Shown here: in pieces, positions 48,001 through 56,538 of the stretch
Numbering within the stretch: position 1 is the first letter of the stretch
Layout: each line of letters opens with the position of its first letter
Assembly (NCBI RefSeq): GCF_904846075.1
Contig: NZ_CAJGZH010000002.1
Span: 186,001-250,000, forward strand
Reading direction: 5' to 3'
Origin: Psychrobacter glacincola
GTDB lineage: Bacteria > Pseudomonadota > Gammaproteobacteria > Pseudomonadales > Moraxellaceae
Length of the DNA stretch: 64,000 bases
Translations under genes and position numbers: made by a program
The notes under the pieces: model-generated
Database searches by the model: none
What the model saw: the letters and a program-made list of their open reading frames with translations, nothing else
What the model was told of the DNA's origin: nothing

Positions 48001-49479
48001 ATGTCATTATCTATATCGCAAGCCACCACTACGGTAGATACTCATACCAACACTCACGCCTTAGCATCAGGTCATCAAAAAAACGCTGGCATCGTTATCA
48101 TCGGGGCGGGCATGGCAGGCAGTCGTTTTGCCATTGAGCTTGCTCGCACACAATCGAATGATGACACCGCCCGTTTGCCAATTACTTTAATCAGTAAAGA
48201 GCCGCACGTGGGCTATAACCGCATTATGTTATCACCCGTATTGGCTGGCGATACAGCGTTTGAAGATACTTATTTGTACGACAAAACAGAGTATGAGCAG
48301 CTAGGTATCACCGTATTGGCTGGGGTTGCGGTAGAGAAAATAGATACCAAGTGTCAATGTATCGAGTTGGATGATGGGCAAACACTCAATTATGCCAAGT
48401 TAGTGATGGCCACAGGATCAACTGCCCGAGTCATTCCGTTTCCCAATTACACAGCTAAAGGTGTGCATGTGTTTCGAGACCTTGCCGATGTGACCGCCCT
48501 GATGGACTATGCCCGCCAAGGAAAAACGGGTTTGGTGATTGGTGGTGGCGTACTGGGATTGGAGGCTGCGTGCGCGTTGGCGGCACAGGGCGCGAGCATG
48601 ACGGTCATTCATATGGATGGCTATGTACTCAATCGTCAACTAGACCTGCCAGCTGCTGAGCTTTTGCAAGCTGAGCTCAGTCGCCGAGGGGTTAGTCTTG
48701 AGGTTTCTGCACATACTGAGGCCATTGAGATGAATGATGCAGGAGAAGTATGTGGATTGTCTTTAAAAGACGGGCGCATGCTAGCGGCCGATTTCATCGT
48801 GATGGCAGTGGGCGTGATACCTAATACACCGCTTGCCAAACAAAGCGGGCTTGAGGTTAATCGCGGTATTGTCGTCGATGATTTTATGCACACCAGTTGT
48901 CCCAATGTTTATGCCATTGGTGAGTGTATAGAGCGAGAGGGGGAGCTATTTGGAATGGTGGCGCCAGTCAATCAGCAAGTGGATACATTGGTTACGGTTT
49001 TAAAAGATGCTTTGATAGAAAATGATATAAATGTGATAGATGGTAAAGCCGCCGTGCCAGACCACTGGATTCCTTTTGTGAGCAAACCGCTATCATTAAA
49101 ATTAAAAGTGTCTGGTATGTCGGCATTTTCTGCAGGGCAAATCGCTTTTGATGACGAAGCAGCTGACACCATTGAGACCCTCGTATATCGTCAGCCTGAC
49201 TTAAACCATTATCATTGTCTGTACCTCAAAGAAAACAAACTCATTGGTGCTGTGCTTTATGGAGACACCAGTGATGGCAGATTTTATAGTCAGTTAATTA
49301 TAGATAACGTTGATATTACGCCTATCAAAGACACACTCATATTTGGCGAAGCATATTGTCATTTGGATGAAATTACGCTTAACAATTCGCCAACTACGGA
49401 AGTCGATGTAGAGCTTGATGATACGGACAAGAACATCAATCATCATAAAGCGGCCGAACTGTTAGAGGAGGCATTATGA
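48001..49479 (+). CDS. FAD/NAD(P)H-dependent oxidoreductase, probable electron donor to NasA
   Basis: 492 residues from ATG 48001; the open frame begins 30 codons earlier inside the kinase gene and lacks the fold there. FAD site VIIGAGMAGSRFAIELA, NADH site GLVIGGGVLGLEAACALA, and the FAD-ribityl motif NVYAIGECIE. It resembles the N-terminal part of NirB and rubredoxin reductases, with an extra 80-residue C-terminal domain. It overlaps nasA by four bases (ATGA), so it is translationally coupled and probably passes NADH electrons to the nitrate reductase. Confidence 0.88.
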   Translation: MSLSISQATTTVDTHTNTHALASGHQKNAGIVIIGAGMAGSRFAIELARTQSNDDTARLPITLISKEPHVGYNRIMLSPVLAGDTAFEDTYLYDKTEYEQLGITVLAGVAVEKIDTKCQCIELDDGQTLNYAKLVMATGSTARVIPFPNYTAKGVHVFRDLADVTALMDYARQGKTGLVIGGGVLGLEAACALAAQGASMTVIHMDGYVLNRQLDLPAAELLQAELSRRGVSLEVSAHTEAIEMNDAGEVCGLSLKDGRMLAADFIVMAVGVIPNTPLAKQSGLEVNRGIVVDDFMHTSCPNVYAIGECIEREGELFGMVAPVNQQVDTLVTVLKDALIENDINVIDGKAAVPDHWIPFVSKPLSLKLKVSGMSAFSAGQIAFDDEAADTIETLVYRQPDLNHYHCLYLKENKLIGAVLYGDTSDGRFYSQLIIDNVDITPIKDTLIFGEAYCHLDEITLNNSPTTEVDVELDDTDKNINHHKAAELLEEAL

Positions 49480-52400
49480 ATGATGCTACCGCCAATAAAT
49501 CTGCTGCTAGCAAAGTAGTGTCAGCTAATAAATCGAACAACCTACCTAATAGCGTACAAAAAACGACAGGCCACGTCATTGAGACACATGACATAAGTGC
49601 CGCCAAAAATATCAAAAAAGCAATATCATTATCGTCGTCCTCTGATGGTGATTTGATTGATAGCTCGACCATTACTATCCGTACGACGTGCCCTTATTGC
49701 GGAGTGGGGTGTGGTGTTTTAGCAAGCGTGAATGCAACAGAGGTGCTGAGCGTCAAAGGAGATCCTGAACATCCTGCTAATTTTGGTAAATTGTGCTCCA
49801 AAGGGAGTGCGCTGGCACAAACATTGGGAACCGCGCGCCGCTTGACCGAGCCATATTATCAAAACAAGCAAGCAGTAATGCAACAGCATCAGCCTATGCA
49901 ATTGGATAACGATTTTAATGCCAAACGTAAATCTGACAAGCCACTTATAAAGCAGACAGACTGGGACACCGTACTAGAGGATGTTGCCAGTCGTTTAAAT
50001 GACACCATCGACAAACACGGTCGAGACAGCATTATGTTTTATGTCTCAGGTCAATTACTAACTGAAGATTACTACGTCGCCAATAAATTTATTAAAGGGT
50101 TTATTGGTAATAACAATATCGACTCCAACTCTCGCCTGTGTATGTCTTCCGCAGTAGCAGGGCACCAACGTGCGTTTGGCGCAGACCTTGTGCCGGGTAA
50201 TTACGAGGATTTAGAGGCTTGCGATTTGTTGGTGCTGATAGGTTCAAACATGGCATGGTGCCACCCTATTTTGTTTGGTCGATTTTTAGCCGCCAAAGAA
50301 GCCAATCCTAATAAAAAAATGATTGTGATAGACCCGCGCCGTACCGACTCTTGTGAATTTGCCGATTTACATTTACCAATTGCTGCGGGCACGGATACAC
50401 ATTTATATAATGGGTTGCTGCATTACCTAGATCAGCACGGTTGCCAAAATGATGAATATGTTAACCAAAGTTTGGGCGTTGATGATGCGGTGAATGCGGC
50501 CAAAGCATGGAGCATCGACAAAGTTGCACACGCCTGCCAAGTATCGGCGGACAGTATCCGCCAGTTTTATGAATGCGTTGCTGCCACTGATAAAACAGTC
50601 ACTGCTTTTAGCATGGGTGTCAATCAGTCACAAAGTGGGACTGATAAGGTCAATGCCATTATTAATACTCATCTGTTCACAGGGCGTGTGGGCAAAGTAG
50701 GGGCCAGTCCGTTTTCACTCACTGGACAGCCTAATGCGATGGGCGGACGAGAAGTAGGCGCTCTTGCTAATCTATTAGCGGCTCATTTAGAACTAGACGA
50801 TGCCGATCATCGTCAGCTCGTGGCAGACTTTTGGCATTCGCCTCAGCCTATCTCGCCAAACGTGGGTGTGAAAGCCTGCGATGCTGCCGCTGCGATATTA
50901 GATGGTCGTATCAAGGCTATTTGGATTATGGCAACCAACCCTGTGGTCAGCTTGCCAGATGCCGATAATTTTCGTCGAGCGCTTGCTGAGTGCGATCTAG
51001 TGATTGTCTCTGATTGCTCGGTAGACAGTGACACGGTGCAGTGTGCCGACATTGTATTGCCCGCTCAAGGGTGGGGTGAAAAATCTGGAACGGTCACCAA
51101 TTCTGAACGGCGCATTTCTCGGCAGCGGACATTAATGCCTGCGGTAGGGCTTGCCAAACCAGATTGGTGGATACTGTCTCAGGTTGCCACACGCATGGGG
51201 TTAACGGGATTTGATTACCAACAGCCAAGCGAGATATTCAATGAGCATGTGGCATTGACCGCTTATGGTAACGCAGACGACCAAAGCACATCCAATTCTA
51301 ATAAGAACTATCCTCGCTATCTGAATCTTAGTAAAGACTTGTCTGCTTTAATGACAGAAATGACAAATGAGGTACCAGTCAATCAATCTATTCGCCAGCC
51401 TATTAACCAGAACGTCAATCAAATATATACCCCAGTCGCACTCAGTAAGCAAGCATACGAGGAGATGTTGCCGTTTCAATGGGGTGGCACACGTATCTCT
51501 ATGATTGATGAGATTAAACCTTTAACAAATGAGGTCGTTAATTCCACTGCTAGTGTTATCAAGTCACAGTTAATCGCGATTACGCCCTCTGACGAGGCGA
51601 GCGTAGCCAATGTGCATCGACGTCAAAGAAGGCAGAATACCCAACGGATTGTTGAGAATCGAGCATCCTTTGAACATGAATCTGATTATCATACTCAATT
51701 TGAGAGCCAAGCGGTTCATTTACGCCTGATTACGGGCAGGCTGCGCGATCAATGGCATACCATGACTCGCACTGGCCTTGCACCGCAGTTAAATCAACAT
51801 CAGCCAGTACCGACACTTTCCATACACGCTAACGATGCACGGCAGCTTGGCGTTCAAGATAATGATTTTGTGCAACTGCATCGCAGGTATGAAAGCTATG
51901 AGAACGGTATGACCAGTAATGAGGCAGCCAGTGACACCTCGATGAATACAGCTATGGATGGCAACGAGTCCACAAGTACCGTACTAGCTCAAGTTGCCAT
52001 TAGCGATATGTTGCGCGTTGGTGATGCGTTTATGCCCATGCATTGGAGCAATGCTTTTGCTAGCTTTGCCCGAGTTGGCCCACTTATTCCAACAGTGGTC
52101 GATCCATATTCAGGGCAGCCAGAGCTCAAAAATTCAGCCATTAGCGTCACGCCTGTTCCTATGCAATCATTTGGCAAGATTTTGGTGCATCCTGAGTGGC
52201 AAGACGCTGTTATAGTGCAATTACGTACTATTTTGGCCAATTTTTCTGCCAAAGCATCAGAGAAAGAATTATCTGAAACAAAATGCGAAGCACGTTCAAA
52301 TAATATTGTGCCAGAGGCATTACCTGCACTTACTTGGAGCTTGAGTCATCAAAGTAACAGCGTCTTGATTACTCTCGCTAGCCCGATGATGGAGTCTAGC

Positions 52401-52955
52401 AGTACCTTAGCGTGCCCCGAGTTTTGGCAGCAGTTTATGACCTCTATGCAATCATTATCACCGCCAAACTCTCAAAAGGGTGTCATGCATACGGCGTTTA
52501 CTGTCGATAATGTGCAGAATCAATTACGTTTTATCGTGACCCAAACTGAGTCTAAGGTAGGAGCAGATAGCCCTGTTATCAACCGTCAAGTGTCCGATGG
52601 TAAAAGCTCTAGCGCACAACTGATAATGGCAGTCTATATTGCCCCAATGCAAAAGCAATTACCGAGTGTACGCTGGCTCGATAGCTGCTTTACGGATACT
52701 AGCCAGATACCTGTTAATCAACGATACAAGTGGTTGCTCGCGGGGCGGCCTGCCAGTGGTTATGTTGATCCAGGACCTTTGGTCTGCTCTTGTATGTCGG
52801 TTGGAAAAAATGCCATTCTCAACGCTATTACGCAGCATAATTGTAGTAGTGCGGCGGCAGTGGGTAAGCAGTGCCGCGCAGGTACTAATTGTGGGTCTTG
52901 CGTGGGGCAAATCAACGCATTAATCGCAGAATACGCCTCATTGGCGCAAGCTTAA
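49476..52955 (+). CDS. nasA: Assimilatory nitrate reductase, catalytic subunit
   Basis: 1159 residues, about 250 more than usual. A 65-residue polar leader precedes the [4Fe-4S] site TCPYCGVGCGVL ... KLCSKGSAL. The molybdopterin regions follow (MFYVSGQLLTEDYYVANKF, NSRLCMSSAVAGH, GQPNAMGGREVGAL, DIVLPAQGWGEKSGTVTNSERRIS). The molydopterin-binding beta-barrel domain (LRLITGRLRDQWHTMTRTG) is separated from the core by an insert of about 130 residues rich in Asn, Gln and Ser. The C-terminus is a BFD-like [2Fe-2S] site (VCSCMSVG ... CRAGTNCGSC). It reduces nitrate to nitrite in the cytoplasm, feeding NirBD. Confidence 0.95.
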   Translation: MNDATANKSAASKVVSANKSNNLPNSVQKTTGHVIETHDISAAKNIKKAISLSSSSDGDLIDSSTITIRTTCPYCGVGCGVLASVNATEVLSVKGDPEHPANFGKLCSKGSALAQTLGTARRLTEPYYQNKQAVMQQHQPMQLDNDFNAKRKSDKPLIKQTDWDTVLEDVASRLNDTIDKHGRDSIMFYVSGQLLTEDYYVANKFIKGFIGNNNIDSNSRLCMSSAVAGHQRAFGADLVPGNYEDLEACDLLVLIGSNMAWCHPILFGRFLAAKEANPNKKMIVIDPRRTDSCEFADLHLPIAAGTDTHLYNGLLHYLDQHGCQNDEYVNQSLGVDDAVNAAKAWSIDKVAHACQVSADSIRQFYECVAATDKTVTAFSMGVNQSQSGTDKVNAIINTHLFTGRVGKVGASPFSLTGQPNAMGGREVGALANLLAAHLELDDADHRQLVADFWHSPQPISPNVGVKACDAAAAILDGRIKAIWIMATNPVVSLPDADNFRRALAECDLVIVSDCSVDSDTVQCADIVLPAQGWGEKSGTVTNSERRISRQRTLMPAVGLAKPDWWILSQVATRMGLTGFDYQQPSEIFNEHVALTAYGNADDQSTSNSNKNYPRYLNLSKDLSALMTEMTNEVPVNQSIRQPINQNVNQIYTPVALSKQAYEEMLPFQWGGTRISMIDEIKPLTNEVVNSTASVIKSQLIAITPSDEASVANVHRRQRRQNTQRIVENRASFEHESDYHTQFESQAVHLRLITGRLRDQWHTMTRTGLAPQLNQHQPVPTLSIHANDARQLGVQDNDFVQLHRRYESYENGMTSNEAASDTSMNTAMDGNESTSTVLAQVAISDMLRVGDAFMPMHWSNAFASFARVGPLIPTVVDPYSGQPELKNSAISVTPVPMQSFGKILVHPEWQDAVIVQLRTILANFSAKASEKELSETKCEARSNNIVPEALPALTWSLSHQSNSVLITLASPMMESSSTLACPEFWQQFMTSMQSLSPPNSQKGVMHTAFTVDNVQNQLRFIVTQTESKVGADSPVINRQVSDGKSSSAQLIMAVYIAPMQKQLPSVRWLDSCFTDTSQIPVNQRYKWLLAGRPASGYVDPGPLVCSCMSVGKNAILNAITQHNCSSAAAVGKQCRAGTNCGSCVGQINALIAEYASLAQA

Positions 52956-52964
52956 ATGATGGGA

Positions 52965-52980
52965 TGGCACGTCGCTTGCA
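52965..52980 (+). promoter_or_regulatory. Sigma-54 promoter upstream of cobA
   Basis: TGGCACGTCGCTTGCA matches the sigma-54 consensus TGGCACG-N4-TTGCw at every defined base. It is ten bases after the nasA stop and 143 bases before the cobA ATG, so cobA can be transcribed on its own under nitrogen control. Confidence 0.78.
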
Positions 52981-53122
52981 ACTTGTTATGTAGAATTAGT
53001 TGCACTGTGTTAACACAGGTTAGCCGAGCCTGAGCGCTTATCTGGTCGGTCGATTTCTATCGAATAACCTTATTTTTATTACATGGTTTTCTGTATTTAT
53101 ACTGTCATTAGGAACTATCGTC

Positions 53123-54046
53123 ATGATTGATTTATCTGTCCTTATTGCAAACAGCCCAACATCTGACTTGGCAGGGCAAAACTGTATAGAAAATGCTAAA
53201 AATTCTCATAAAAAAGGCATGGTATATTTGGTCGGCGCAGGCTCTGGTGATCCTGAGTTATTAACCTTAAAAGCATGGCGAGTGATGCAGCGCGCAGAAG
53301 TAGTGTTATATGACAGTTTAGTATCCGAAGATGTTTTGGATATGTGCGCGAGCACGGCCGAAAAAATATTCGTCGGTAAGCGCCGCGCCAATCATGCCTT
53401 ATCACAACAGAGCATTAACGAGCTATTGGTCAAACACGCGCTGGCAGGTAAAACGGTGGTGAGGCTAAAAGGTGGTGACCCTTTTATTTTTGGACGCGGT
53501 GGTGAAGAGCTGCAAGAGGTGGTACGTCATGGTATTTATTTTGAATCTATTCCGGGTATTACGGCTGCCAGTGCTGCTGCAAGCCGCGCAGGGATTCCAC
53601 TAACGCACCGTGATCATGCGCAATCGGTTAAGTTCATCACTGCTTGCAAAAAAAATGGCGCGCCGAATAACGATTATAAAGAATTGCTTGATACTACCCA
53701 AACGGTTGTTTTTTATATGGGCTTACACCGTTTGCATGAGATGACGAAAGGCTTGATAGAGGCTGGTCGAGACAGTGAAACCCCTTTTGCTATTATCAGT
53801 CATGCCAGTCTACCTACGCAGCAATTGCTTATCGGTACGCTTGCCAGCATCGCTGAATTACAAGCCACCGCCAAGCTACCGACACCTGCTTTACTTATCA
53901 TGGGTGATGTGGTCACTCTGCATGCCGAGCTTGCTGATTACAATATAAATGCTATCAAACAAAAGGCGCTTCACTTCATCAATCATAGCAATATCACGCC
54001 CAGTGACGAGCCAGACAATGTTTTGCCCGCTGTGAGTGTTGCTTAA
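53123..54046 (+). CDS. cobA: Uroporphyrinogen-III C-methyltransferase (SUMT)
   Basis: 307 residues. It adds two methyl groups to uroporphyrinogen III to make precorrin-2, the siroheme precursor needed by NirB. Motifs: VYLVGAGSGDPELLTLKA, VRLKGGDPFIFGRGGEE, IPGITAASAAASRAGIPLTHRD and VFYMGLHRL. A leader of about 33 residues precedes the domain. There is no CysG-type dehydrogenase/chelatase domain, so siroheme completion needs another enzyme elsewhere. It follows nasA after 167 bases that contain a sigma-54 site, and ends before a terminator. Confidence 0.95.
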   Translation: MIDLSVLIANSPTSDLAGQNCIENAKNSHKKGMVYLVGAGSGDPELLTLKAWRVMQRAEVVLYDSLVSEDVLDMCASTAEKIFVGKRRANHALSQQSINELLVKHALAGKTVVRLKGGDPFIFGRGGEELQEVVRHGIYFESIPGITAASAAASRAGIPLTHRDHAQSVKFITACKKNGAPNNDYKELLDTTQTVVFYMGLHRLHEMTKGLIEAGRDSETPFAIISHASLPTQQLLIGTLASIAELQATAKLPTPALLIMGDVVTLHAELADYNINAIKQKALHFINHSNITPSDEPDNVLPAVSVA

Positions 54047-54167
54047 AGACTGGATTTGTCTCTCAGCTTGCGCTCTCAAAACGAACTTTTTATATGCTTG
54101 CTGTTTGAGAAAAATTTACCGGGTTTGTAGCTCGCTAAGTTGAGTAGTAGGTGCTGTACAGGGGATT

Positions 54168-54205
54168 AAAAACGTTTGTTCAAGAGATTGAGCAGACGTT
54201 TTTTT
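54168..54205 (+). terminator. Terminator of the nitrate/cobA transcript
   Basis: AAAAACGTTTGTTCA (54168-54182) pairs with TGAGCAGACGTTTTT (54189-54203) along 15 bases with two G-U pairs, followed by a run of Ts to 54205. Confidence 0.85.
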
Positions 54206-54512
54206 GTGTCTTTCAATAATACTTGTACAGCCATTGCTTCGGCATAGATAGTCGTTACTGACGTTGGTACTAGATAGCTCTTTGGTGGTTAAAGAAATAA
54301 AAGCGACTAAAAAACCAATTAGCTTATCTCAACTTATTGAAGTGTTCTTCATTGAGTTGAGTAATGGTTTGTGCGAGTTCAAAAATGATTAAGGTGATAA
54401 AGAATTAGGCTTGTATTTGAGGGTTACGTGTCACAGATAAAAGAAAATGGGTCGTATATATACTTACAAGTAACAGCGAACGGAAATAAAAAGAATGGTA
54501 TTTTAAGTTAAT

Positions 54513-54531
54513 GATAATTGTTTTTATTATC
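54513..54531. promoter_or_regulatory. Fur box upstream of fhuCDB
   Basis: GATAATTGTTTTTATTATC: both 6-base arms equal the consensus Fur site (GATAAT-N7-ATTATC). It lies 60 bases before the fhuC start, where it would overlap the promoter and give iron repression. Confidence 0.85.
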
Positions 54532-54590
54532 GTTTACGAGTAAAATCAGTTTTTATTGGCTGTCCAATATAAATACAACGATTTAAATTC

Positions 54591-55370
54591 ATGATGAGTA
54601 CCGATATGTTACGTGCAAACCAATTGACCATCAGTCGCCAAGGAAATACCTTACTAGACAATGTAAGCTGTGAGATTGATAGCAACCAATTAGTCGCTTT
54701 GGTTGGACATAATGGTTCAGGAAAATCGACTTTAATCAAAGCGTTGTCAGGCGAGATGATGAGTAATGGCGGTAGCATCAGCTTGGATGAGCGCCGTATC
54801 AGTGAGTACAGTAGTAAAGAGCTGGCGCGACAAATGGCATATTTGCCACAGCAACTACCAGAAGCCGCTGGGTTTTCAGTACGTGAGCTGGTCATGCTAG
54901 GACGTTATCCGCACCAAAAATGGCTGCAAAAGCCCAACCAAATAGACAAAGATAAAGTAATAGAAGCCATGCGCATCACCCAAACAGAGGCGTTCGCTGA
55001 CCGCATTACGGCCACGCTTTCAGGTGGCGAGCGCGCTCGCGTTTGGCTTGCTATGTGTCTGGCACAAGACACCAGATATTTATTACTTGATGAGCCATTA
55101 GCCGCGCTTGATATGCACTATCAGCTTGAAGTTATCCAGCTTATACGTCGTTTGGTGGATGAGCAGGGCTTGAGTGTGGTTATTATTTTGCATGATATTA
55201 ATTTGGCCGCGCAGTATGCCGATCGAGTTATCGCCTTAAAAAACGGTCGTATTTGCCATAACGGTGATATCGGCAGCACCATGCAACCGACAGTATTGCA
55301 CAAGATTTTTAACGTCGATATGCAGCTGCTTAGTCATCCTATAACGGGGCAGCCAGTCGCCGTTGCTTAG
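54591..55370 (+). CDS. fhuC: Ferric-hydroxamate ABC transporter ATPase
   Basis: 259 residues. Walker A VGHNGSGKSTLIKAL, Q-loop YLPQQLPEAAGF, signature LSGGERARVWLAMCLAQ, Walker B YLLLDEPLAALD, H-loop ILHDINLAAQYAD: a complete FecE/FhuC-type ATPase. It powers import of iron siderophores through the FhuB permease. Several ATGs are possible (54591, 54594, 54606) with no strong ribosome site. A short inverted-repeat element begins immediately after its stop codon, before fhuD. Confidence 0.9.
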   Translation: MMSTDMLRANQLTISRQGNTLLDNVSCEIDSNQLVALVGHNGSGKSTLIKALSGEMMSNGGSISLDERRISEYSSKELARQMAYLPQQLPEAAGFSVRELVMLGRYPHQKWLQKPNQIDKDKVIEAMRITQTEAFADRITATLSGGERARVWLAMCLAQDTRYLLLDEPLAALDMHYQLEVIQLIRRLVDEQGLSVVIILHDINLAAQYADRVIALKNGRICHNGDIGSTMQPTVLHKIFNVDMQLLSHPITGQPVAVA

Positions 55371-55461
55371 TAGGGCATATCATCAATCTGAACGAAAATG
55401 AATAAGTAGGCTAAAAATGGTTAAATTTTTATGACCGTTTTTAAAATGAGGGCATGCCCTA
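55371..55461. repeat. Short dispersed inverted-repeat element, copy B (MITE-like)
   Basis: A 91-bp element with ends TAGGGCATATCATCAATC and TTAAAATGAGGGCATGCCCTA, related to copy A at 31405-31467 but with a longer middle. It abuts the fhuC stop codon and separates fhuC from fhuD. Confidence 0.65.
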
Positions 55462-55518
55462 GTATTTGCCTCATCTTTTTCATTTATTTTCTCTTATTCG
55501 CGCAAAAGATAGGCCGCC

Positions 55519-56538
55519 ATGTTTCCTGCTCTTTATAAATCTCTGTTCTCTTTAATAGCCATAAAATCTTTCATAAAACCTTGTATAAAAGCTGGCTCAA
55601 ATCTCACTATCAGTAAATATAAGTGTTTGCCGCTCATAGCAAGCTTAACACTGACCACTATGCTGACGGCCTGTCACCAACCAATAACGGCACAAAAAGA
55701 CGCTCAAGTGGGCAATACAGATAACGCTAACATCAATATAGTCTCACCTGATTGGGGCAATGCGGCAACCTTGACCGCCATGGGTTACCCCCCGATAGCT
55801 ACGGGTGATGTGAGGGTGTGGGACAGATGGGTAGGTACGCCTGAACTGCCAACCTCAATCATTGATTTGGGCATTCGCTATCAGCCTAATGCGGAATTGG
55901 TTGCCCAATTGCCTGTCGATTTGGTCATCGATAACTTTTTTTATGAGCATGCCCGCAATCTCTATGGAGATGTGCCCTCTGAGTCGGTCATGTTCGCCGC
56001 TAAAGGTGATACTGCAACTTGGGCAGATTATACTGAGCCGACTCGTCAGTTGGGACAGCTAATTGATGAACCAGCCTTGGCTGAAAGCTATATTACAAAA
56101 AGTCAGACAGATATCAAACTGGCAAGTGAGCGTCTGCAGCAGCGCTATCCAAAAGTAAAGAGATTTGCCGTTGTACAGTTTGCTGATGCCAATAACATGC
56201 GCATGTATGTCAAAAATAGTTTGTTTCAGCCCGTGCTAAAAGAGATGGGCAAAGGGCTTGATGTATTGGGCAAAGGCAATCAATGGGGGTTTGTCCCCAT
56301 TCGAATGGGCGACTTGGCTCAATTGGATAATGAGACCTGCCTATTAATCATCGATCCTTTAAGTCCGATAACCCGAGCTGAGATTAAAGACAGTTTGGTT
56401 TGGCAGCGTCTAGGCTATGGCGACGAGCGCTGCGTGGGTGAGCTGCCACCCATATGGATTTATGGTGGCATGTCGTCACTGGTCGGCTTGGCAAATAATT
56501 TATCAACAGTGACATTAAAAGGTGGGGCAGCATCATGA
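55519..56538 (+). CDS. fhuD: Ferric-hydroxamate-binding lipoprotein, FhuD-like
   Basis: 339 residues. A long N-terminus ends in a hydrophobic segment and lipobox LTTMLTAC (Cys near residue 54), so the true start may lie later than 55519. The FhuD fold follows: IIDLGIRYQPNAELVAQLPVDLVI, AESYITKSQTDIKLASERL, MRMYVKNSLFQPVLKEMG and PPIWIYGGMSS near the end, closely paralleling the E. coli protein. It delivers ferric hydroxamates to FhuB. It overlaps fhuB by four bases (ATGA). Confidence 0.87.
   Translation: MFPALYKSLFSLIAIKSFIKPCIKAGSNLTISKYKCLPLIASLTLTTMLTACHQPITAQKDAQVGNTDNANINIVSPDWGNAATLTAMGYPPIATGDVRVWDRWVGTPELPTSIIDLGIRYQPNAELVAQLPVDLVIDNFFYEHARNLYGDVPSESVMFAAKGDTATWADYTEPTRQLGQLIDEPALAESYITKSQTDIKLASERLQQRYPKVKRFAVVQFADANNMRMYVKNSLFQPVLKEMGKGLDVLGKGNQWGFVPIRMGDLAQLDNETCLLIIDPLSPITRAEIKDSLVWQRLGYGDERCVGELPPIWIYGGMSSLVGLANNLSTVTLKGGAAS

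Larger units (their letters stand above)
54047..54590. other. Intergenic region between cobA and fhuC
   Basis: 544 bases holding the cobA terminator (54168-54205) and the Fur box (54513-54531). In the remaining A/T-rich sequence I see no gene. Confidence 0.5.
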
